Positions 5,632 to 10,004 of a stretch of 10,004 nucleotides of DNA are shown here, piece after piece. The stretch spans positions 1 through 10,004 of the forward strand of contig JAITES010000275.1 of NCBI GenBank assembly GCA_031281925.1, in the 5' to 3' direction. The position numbers and the translations under genes are program-made. Source of the stretch: Treponema sp. (GTDB lineage: Bacteria; Spirochaetota; Spirochaetia; Treponematales; Breznakiellaceae). Under the pieces are notes generated by a model that was not told the DNA's origin, did no database searches, and worked only from the letters and a program-made list of their open reading frames with translations. Each line of letters begins with the position of its first letter. Position 1 is the stretch's first letter.

Positions 5632-8169
5632 TTACAGGTTTTTGCCGCCTGCAACTTCGTTGCGGAGGAGTTTTTCTTCGCATACAATGCGCATCTTCGA
5701 TCTTCGAATGGAAGCGACAAACACAGACCCCTGAGGCCGCTCCTTTTGCAGAAGCAGGTTTGAGATATGATCTTCCAGTTCCTTCTGAACCATGCGGCGC
5801 ATGGGCCTTCCGCCGAATTTGGGATCCCAGCCTTTTTCAACAAGGTACTTCCGGGCCTGGGGCAGCACTTTAAGACTGTAACCCTGATCGCAAAGTCTCT
5901 GTTCCAGTTCGGCAAGCTGAAGATTGAGGACCTCCCCAATTTCTTTTTGGCTGAGTGGACGGAAAACCAGCGTATCGTCAATTCTGTTGAGGAACTCAGG
6001 ATTGAAGAGCCGCTTCAGTTCAGAAACGGCCGCCTCCTCTATCTCCTTTATATCCATGAGCCCGGAAGCCGCCCCAAAGCCGAGTCGGGAATCCCTGGAG
6101 ATCTCCCTTACCCCCGCGTTACTGGTCATGATGATCACGGTATTTCTAAAGCTGACGCTGTGATTGAGATTGTCCTTGAGTTCGCCTTCCTCCAGCACCG
6201 CAAGGAGCAGGTTGAATACATCATGGTGGGCTTTTTCAATCTCGTCGAAGAGGATCACCCGGTAGGGGTTACGCCGGATCTGCTCCGTGAGGGTTCCTCC
6301 CTCTTCATAGCCGATGTAACCGGGGGGCGCTCCCACCAGGCGGGAAGCGTTATGCTTCTCCATAAAGTCCGCCATGTCGATGCGTACCAAGGCTTCTTCT
6401 GTACCAAAAAGGTAGCGGGCAAGTTCCTTGGCAAGAAGTGTCTTGCCCACTCCGGTGGGCCCCAGAAAGATAAAAGATCCCAGAGGCCGTTTTGGGGAAG
6501 AGATCCCCGCTCGGGAACGCCGTATCGCCTGCGCGATACGACTCACCGCCTCATCCTGACCGATAAGGTTCCTGTGCAGTTCCTCTTCCATGTTGAGAAG
6601 CCGCCGGGACTGTTCTTCTTCAATGTGTTCAAGAGGAATGCCCGTAGCCTCCGCCACCACGCGCCGGATATCCGGTTCTTCCACCATAACAGGAGATTCA
6701 CTGCCGGCCCGTTCCCAGGCTGTGCGGAACGCTTCCAGCCTGTTCCGCAGTTCCCGGATCTTGTCCCGCAGGTCCGCCGCTTTCTCATAGTCCTGGGAGT
6801 TGACAAGCCTGTCCTTTGTCTCGGTAACGCTCTCTATTTCCGCCGTAAGAACGGCAATGTCCGGGGGATCGCTTCTCTTTTCCAGCTTCCGCATGGCGCC
6901 GGCCTCATCAAGCATGTCGATGGCCTTGTCGGGCATGTAGCGGTTCTGAAGGTAACGGGCGGCAAGGTTTACCGCCGCGGCAAGGGCATCGTCGGTATAG
7001 CGCACCCGGTGGTGATCCTCATACTTTTTCTGCAGGCCTTTGAGAATCTCCAGCGTATCTTCCAGTCCCGGTTCTTCCACAAGAATGGGCTGAAAACGCC
7101 GTTCCAGGGCCGCGTCTTTTTCGAAATACTTGCGGTACTCCGCCAGAGTTGTAGCGCCGATACAGTGAATCTCCCCCCGCGAAAGGCCGGGCTTGAGCAT
7201 GTTGGAAGCGTCTATGGTACCTTCGGCGCTGCCTGCCCCGATAATCGTATGGATCTCATCAAGGAAGAGAATGACATTCCCCGCCTGGACGATTTCCCGG
7301 ATAATCTTCCTCATCCTCTCTTCAAATTCTCCGCGGTACTTGGTGCCTGCCACGATGGCGCCCATATCAAGAGCAAGGATACGGCGGCCTGCAAGCAGTT
7401 CTCCCGCTGTTTCGGAAACAAGAATCCGGGCAATGCCCTCTACAATGGCGGTTTTCCCCACACCCGGCTCCCCAACAAGGATGGGATTATTCTTTGTCCG
7501 GCGGGCCAGTATCCGCAGGGCCCGGTTGATTTCCTTCTTTCTGCCCACCACCGGATCGAGCTTTCCCGCACGGGCCATGGCGGTAAGATCCCGTGAAAAT
7601 TCATCCAGAGTGGGGGTAAGAACCGGATAGGAAGCGGGTTTTACCCGTGACCAGGAACTCTTATGCTCAGCTTCATGCCTGAAGTACCAGGGCTGATACA
7701 CTTCGGCGCCCGCGTATTCGGCCCGTTGATTACGGTTATGCGGAGACTGGATTACAAGGCGGAGCATGTTAAGATCCACCGAATGTTGACCCAGATAGAG
7801 CTGCGCCGGGGAGTTGTTTTCCTGAATTGCCGCATAGAGAAGATGCTCGGTTCCCAGATACTCATTCCCCGAATTGCGGGCCTCCCGTGCGGCGGTATCC
7901 AGCAACAGTTTAGTCCGCTTTGCGGGAGGCACATCCGGGGAAAGCAGGACTGTGCCAAGCCGGGGAATGCTTAGTTCAAGAGCCTGCCTGAATTTTTCAA
8001 GATCTATCTTGAGGAAACTTAAAGCTTTACAGGCGGTTCCAACCTTGTCCCGCAGAATCGCAACAATAATATGTTCCGGAAGCAGTTCGGCGGAACTGAA
8101 ACGCCGTGCCTCTTCCTGTGCACTGACAGCAAGAATGCGTTGTACCCGTTGAGAAAAACCTCTAAACAA
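5632..8169 (-). CDS. clpC: ClpC-type AAA+ unfoldase of the Clp protease
   Basis: This 845-residue Hsp100 ATPase unfolds substrates and feeds them to ClpP in the cytoplasm. Order of parts: Clp N-domain repeats (about 1-145), a linker, AAA-1 with Walker A GEPGVGKT (233-240), pore loop GTKYRGEFEERM (275-286) and Walker B LFLDE (301-305). A UVR-type middle segment follows (about 450-485, with QDYEKAADLRDKI), the mark of ClpC rather than ClpB. AAA-2 has Walker A GPTGVGKT (570-577), pore loop GYIGYEEGG (617-625) and Walker B ILFDE (639-643). LGF at 696-698 fits the ClpP-docking loop. The start is TTG (8169-8167): AAGGAGG lies six bases upstream and no ATG or GTG fits. The gene follows the DUF192 lipoprotein gene by 26 bases, and a candidate promoter overlaps that gene's end. 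ClpC normally needs an adaptor such as MecA or McsB; none is in the window. No clear terminator follows. Confidence 0.95.
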   Translation of the reverse strand: MFRGFSQRVQRILAVSAQEEARRFSSAELLPEHIIVAILRDKVGTACKALSFLKIDLEKFRQALELSIPRLGTVLLSPDVPPAKRTKLLLDTAAREARNSGNEYLGTEHLLYAAIQENNSPAQLYLGQHSVDLNMLRLVIQSPHNRNQRAEYAGAEVYQPWYFRHEAEHKSSWSRVKPASYPVLTPTLDEFSRDLTAMARAGKLDPVVGRKKEINRALRILARRTKNNPILVGEPGVGKTAIVEGIARILVSETAGELLAGRRILALDMGAIVAGTKYRGEFEERMRKIIREIVQAGNVILFLDEIHTIIGAGSAEGTIDASNMLKPGLSRGEIHCIGATTLAEYRKYFEKDAALERRFQPILVEEPGLEDTLEILKGLQKKYEDHHRVRYTDDALAAAVNLAARYLQNRYMPDKAIDMLDEAGAMRKLEKRSDPPDIAVLTAEIESVTETKDRLVNSQDYEKAADLRDKIRELRNRLEAFRTAWERAGSESPVMVEEPDIRRVVAEATGIPLEHIEEEQSRRLLNMEEELHRNLIGQDEAVSRIAQAIRRSRAGISSPKRPLGSFIFLGPTGVGKTLLAKELARYLFGTEEALVRIDMADFMEKHNASRLVGAPPGYIGYEEGGTLTEQIRRNPYRVILFDEIEKAHHDVFNLLLAVLEEGELKDNLNHSVSFRNTVIIMTSNAGVREISRDSRLGFGAASGLMDIKEIEEAAVSELKRLFNPEFLNRIDDTLVFRPLSQKEIGEVLNLQLAELEQRLCDQGYSLKVLPQARKYLVEKGWDPKFGGRPMRRMVQKELEDHISNLLLQKERPQGSVFVASIRRSKMRIVCEEKLLRNEVAGGKNL

Positions 8170-8175
8170 TGGTCT

Positions 8176-8182
8176 CCTCCTT
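8176..8182 (-). promoter_or_regulatory. Ribosome binding site that fixes the clpC TTG start
   Basis: AAGGAGG on the minus strand lies six bases before the TTG at 8169. It is a near-perfect anti-16S match, and no other usable start codon is in range. Confidence 0.8.
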
Positions 8183-8186
8183 TTAT

Positions 8187-8215
8187 ACTATACTTTCATT
8201 TATTAAAGAGGACAA
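8187..8215 (-). promoter_or_regulatory. Candidate clpC promoter inside the end of the DUF192 gene
   Basis: On the minus strand TTGTCC (8215-8210, four of six consensus bases) and TATAGT (8192-8187, five of six) are 17 bases apart. Transcription would begin near 8180, leaving a leader of about 10-15 bases that holds the ribosome site. It would allow clpC to be expressed apart from the upstream operon genes. No CtsR-like or CIRCE-like operator is evident. Confidence 0.5.
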
Positions 8216-8642
8216 CATCGCCGGGAGCAATTCCCGCCCGGCCGAACCAGCCCCGGGGAACTTCCAGCGCATAACGGCAGGGATAGCCGGAACGTATCGT
8301 GGAAAGGTCTTCCGCTTCCATGTCATGGATCTCCACGATCCTGCCGTCGGAGGCAATAAAGGCTATGGACAGGGGAATAAAGGTATTCTTCATCCAGAAG
8401 GAGAGAATCTCGTCCTCCTCAAAAATAAAGAGCATGCCCTTGCCGTCATCCAGAGAACGGCGGTACATGAGGCCCCTTGAGCGTTCCGCGTCGGTTTCGG
8501 CCTTTTCGACAGAGACAGATACCCTTGTTTGATCCGCCCTTTTTATTTCCAGTTCCAGGAGTGAAGAGCGGGCACTGCATGAAAGGGAAAGAAACAGAAG
8601 GAGAAGCGATGCCTGTAAAAAGACGGCATTTCTAAAAGTCAT
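8196..8642 (-). CDS. DUF192 family lipoprotein
   Basis: A 148-residue protein with a PF02643 (DUF192) domain over about residues 45-148. Family landmarks are AERSRGLMYRR (52-62), GMLFIFEE (69-76), FWMKNTFIPLSIAFI (82-96), DGRIVEI (99-105) and YALEVPRGWFGRAGI (124-138). Members are small secreted or periplasmic proteins whose biochemical role is not established. The N-terminus has a basic residue, a hydrophobic core and LSLSC with Cys22, which fits the relaxed spirochaete lipobox (Leu at -4, Ser at -1), so a lipid anchor is likely. I choose the ATG at 8642 over one at 8699: it puts the signal sequence at the true N-terminus, and it overlaps the upstream gene's stop codon by 11 bases, typical of translational coupling. 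No strong ribosome site is visible, which agrees with coupling. It is the middle gene of a likely three-gene unit ending in clpC. Confidence 0.85.
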   Translation of the reverse strand: MTFRNAVFLQASLLLLFLSLSCSARSSLLELEIKRADQTRVSVSVEKAETDAERSRGLMYRRSLDDGKGMLFIFEEDEILSFWMKNTFIPLSIAFIASDGRIVEIHDMEAEDLSTIRSGYPCRYALEVPRGWFGRAGIAPGDVVLFNK

Positions 8643-9234
8643 CCAGAAATTCCCGGCGGAGTTCCAGTTCCACGGCTCCCGAAAGTTTTGATTCTTCAAT
8701 TATACTATTAAAAATCTTCTTGTCGATATACTTGACCGTAAGAGGCCGTTCAATGGACACGCGGGTATCTTCGTTTTCCCAGACCGCCTCATGGGGATTC
8801 AGGGAAACAGGCTCCCCGTATTTTTTTACAAACGTAGTATAAATCGAATAGTGATCGACAAGGGCCGTATTCATCATATAGCCCATGATAAAGAGGGAGT
8901 CTTCGCGGAGCTGGAAAAAAGCCCGGCGCACAAAAGAACGGCCCGTGGTCTCCACAAGGTTTTCCGTTTTGGAGGGCAGGTAAGACACGTCCCTGTCCCC
9001 GCGGAAATCAAAGAGTCCGTTCTTTTCAAGGACAGCCTTGAGATCGCCAAGATTCATCCCCAGCCCAATCCCGTGAAAGCTGCGGGGAAGCCCTCCCCCG
9101 GATTCAGCTTCCGTCCCGGCTTCTTCCGCCGCGGCCGCAACGCCCTCCGGGGAGACCCCGGCCTCCTGTGCCCCGCAAAAGCCGGAAAAACCGGCAAAAA
9201 TCAGTAAACCCAGCACAACACCCTTCAGCCTCAA
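8632..9234 (-). CDS. Conserved hypothetical exported protein (treponemal type)
   Basis: A 200-residue protein with a signal peptide: MRLK, a hydrophobic core at about 5-19, and a likely cleavage after CGA (residue 22). An Ala/Glu/Gly-rich linker (about 23-50) leads into a folded part with the landmarks IGLGMNLGDLKAVLEK (56-71), FRGDRDVSYLP (77-87), RAFFQLREDSLFIMGY (104-119), KKYGEP (137-142) and ERPLTVKYIDKKIF (162-175). I believe this matches a conserved treponemal periplasmic family of unknown function, but cannot confirm it. The start is TTG at 9234, chosen because GGAGG stands eight bases before it and it puts the signal peptide at the N-terminus. The longer frame from a GTG at 9321 would bury the signal sequence behind about 29 charged residues. 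Cys20 does not sit in a convincing lipobox. It is probably the first gene of the unit with DUF192 and clpC. No function is assigned. Confidence 0.75.
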   Translation of the reverse strand: MRLKGVVLGLLIFAGFSGFCGAQEAGVSPEGVAAAAEEAGTEAESGGGLPRSFHGIGLGMNLGDLKAVLEKNGLFDFRGDRDVSYLPSKTENLVETTGRSFVRRAFFQLREDSLFIMGYMMNTALVDHYSIYTTFVKKYGEPVSLNPHEAVWENEDTRVSIERPLTVKYIDKKIFNSIIEESKLSGAVELELRREFLDDF

Positions 9235-9242
9235 TCCTTCAC

Positions 9243-9247
9243 CCTCC
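9243..9247 (-). promoter_or_regulatory. Ribosome binding site supporting the TTG start at 9234
   Basis: GGAGG on the minus strand, eight bases upstream of the TTG. Together with the signal peptide it decides this start against the GTG at 9321. Confidence 0.55.
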
Positions 9248-9274
9248 GCGATCAAGCTTCCACTCTGTATATAA

Positions 9275-9282
9275 TTATCGGC
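9275..9282 (-). promoter_or_regulatory. Sigma-28-like -10 element
   Basis: GCCGATAA on the minus strand is an exact match to the flagellar sigma-28 (FliA) -10 consensus. It would start transcription about 34 bases before the TTG at 9234. At the expected -35 position there is only a poor match (TGGAAAAC against TAAAGTTT). The call rests on one exact eight-base match in a plausible place, so it may be chance. Confidence 0.3.
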
Positions 9283-9385
9283 ACGGCTCCGCTGTTTTCC
9301 ATGCGTAAGCCGCCGAAACACCCCCTTGAGAATACCTGACAGCTCATGGCCTGAAGGACTTTACCAAACAGCTATTCTTATAAAC

Positions 9386-9414
9386 TTGTCCCAAAAATTC
9401 ATAAAAACTACAAA
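9386..9414 (+). promoter_or_regulatory. Weak candidate promoter for the chemoreceptor gene
   Basis: TTGTCC (9386-9391) and TACAAA (9409-9414) are 17 bases apart, each with four of six sigma-70 consensus bases. The surrounding 9361-9480 is A/T-rich, as is usual for a promoter region. No sigma-28 or sigma-54 element is seen on this strand. Transcription would start near 9421 with a leader of about 64 bases. Confidence 0.3.
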
Positions 9415-9484
9415 ATCTGAAACCGCCTTTATCTTAACTTTATATGGAGATAATTAAGGTGATACGCCTTTCGGAGGAGTATTT

Positions 9485-10004
9485 ATGAAAATAAAATACC
9501 GTCTGTCTATCATTGTTATTTCGATTTTGATCGCCATTGTGGCGGCCATATCCATTATTCTGCTGAGCCGTGCGTCTTCTCTCCAGATGGCCGTGGCCAG
9601 GACATCCCAGGAACGGCTCGCCGCGGAACAGGCCCGGGTCATTCAGATGCACTATGAGGCATACTTCCGGGCCGCCTATACCCTTGCGGACGCCCTGTCG
9701 GACTTTGACAAGACCGATGTGGGCAGGCAGCGCGACCGCTTTGAGCAGCTCATGGAATCGATTTTACAATCCGAAGAGCCGCTGGTCGGCATCTTCGTGG
9801 TCTTCAAGCCCAATACCATCGACCCTGGCATGGACAGTTCCTTTGCCGGGCAGATCGGCAATACAGAAACCGGCCAGTGGGCTAACTGGTATACCCGGCA
9901 ATCCGGGGAGATAGAACACCGCACCCTTGAGCACGTGGACCAGATAATGGAGGAATTTGCCGGGCCCTCTGTCGATAAGGATATAATGTACGAACCGACC
10001 CCTC
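9485..10004 (+). CDS. Methyl-accepting chemotaxis protein, N-terminal part
   Basis: An open frame of 173 residues with no stop before the window edge, so the gene is partial at its 3' end. The ATG at 9485 follows GGAGG at seven bases. The layout is that of a membrane chemoreceptor: a short basic cytoplasmic start (MKIKYR), a first transmembrane helix at about 7-28, then a periplasmic Cache-type sensor. The helix at about 33-75 is followed by the pattern GIFVVFKPNTID (about 101-112), GQIGNTETGQWANWY (about 120-134) and YTRQSGE, typical of spirochaete dCache chemoreceptors. Ligand unknown. The HAMP and signalling domains that would prove the assignment lie beyond the window, so a histidine kinase or diguanylate cyclase with the same sensor remains possible. 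Divergent from the exported-protein gene, with 250 bases between the two starts. Confidence 0.75.
   Translation, partial: MKIKYRLSIIVISILIAIVAAISIILLSRASSLQMAVARTSQERLAAEQARVIQMHYEAYFRAAYTLADALSDFDKTDVGRQRDRFEQLMESILQSEEPLVGIFVVFKPNTIDPGMDSSFAGQIGNTETGQWANWYTRQSGEIEHRTLEHVDQIMEEFAGPSVDKDIMYEPTP

Noticed and set aside
5767..7596. A 609-codon open frame on the plus strand opposite clpC
   Set aside because: It lies wholly antisense to an unmistakable ClpC, has no ribosome site and no recognisable domain. Such frames arise from the codon bias of the real gene.
8643..8699. A 19-residue extension of the DUF192 protein from an ATG at 8699
   Set aside because: It overlaps the upstream gene by 68 bases and puts polar residues ahead of the lipoprotein signal. 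The ATG at 8642 gives a clean signal and a short coupling overlap.
9235..9321. An N-terminal extension of the exported protein from a GTG at 9321
   Set aside because: It would place about 29 charged residues before a clear signal peptide. The TTG at 9234 has a GGAGG site and puts the signal peptide at the N-terminus.

Overview
The window reads as a spirochaete chromosome segment, most likely a Treponema of the moderately high G+C, termite-gut type. This is inference from several signs: the style of the chemoreceptor sensor domain, a relaxed spirochaete-type lipobox, a conserved periplasmic protein that resembles a treponemal family, the ClpC and plant-like GlgC types, and frequent TTG starts behind strong GGAGG ribosome sites. 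Coding density is high. No rRNA, tRNA, CRISPR array, transposase or phage gene is visible.

Positions 1-635 are an eroded accessory patch. It holds a 60-residue acidic ORF (244-426, minus) directly behind an N-terminally truncated toxin-like remnant (427-582, minus). The patch is bracketed by two same-direction copies of a 30-base repeat (1-30 and 613-642). The inner copy forms a hairpin plus T-tract terminator for the next operon.

Positions 636-4177 (minus) carry the two-gene operon mrfA-mrfB (yprA-yprB): a DEAH helicase with a DUF1998-type cysteine cluster and a DEDD exonuclease, joined by an ATGA overlap. In Bacillus subtilis this pair repairs mitomycin-type DNA damage. The helicase carries a Met-Pro-Gly-rich insert encoded by nested palindromes.

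Positions 4178-4289 hold back-to-back promoters. The rightward one drives glgC (4290-5561), an ADP-glucose pyrophosphorylase of cyanobacterial/plant layout for glycogen synthesis.

Positions 5632-9234 (minus) hold a likely operon of a periplasmic conserved protein, a DUF192 lipoprotein and clpC, the AAA+ unfoldase of ClpCP. The first two genes overlap. clpC starts at TTG behind a strong ribosome site and has a candidate promoter of its own inside the end of the DUF192 gene.

Positions 9235-9484 are a divergent control region, and from 9485 a methyl-accepting chemotaxis protein runs off the right edge. The window is mostly housekeeping: DNA repair, glycogen synthesis, protein quality control and chemotaxis. 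The less usual items are the repeat-bracketed toxin remnant, the palindromic insert in mrfA, a possibly leaderless mrfA transcript, and a sigma-28-like -10 box before the periplasmic gene. I did not find a convincing new defence or mobile system.
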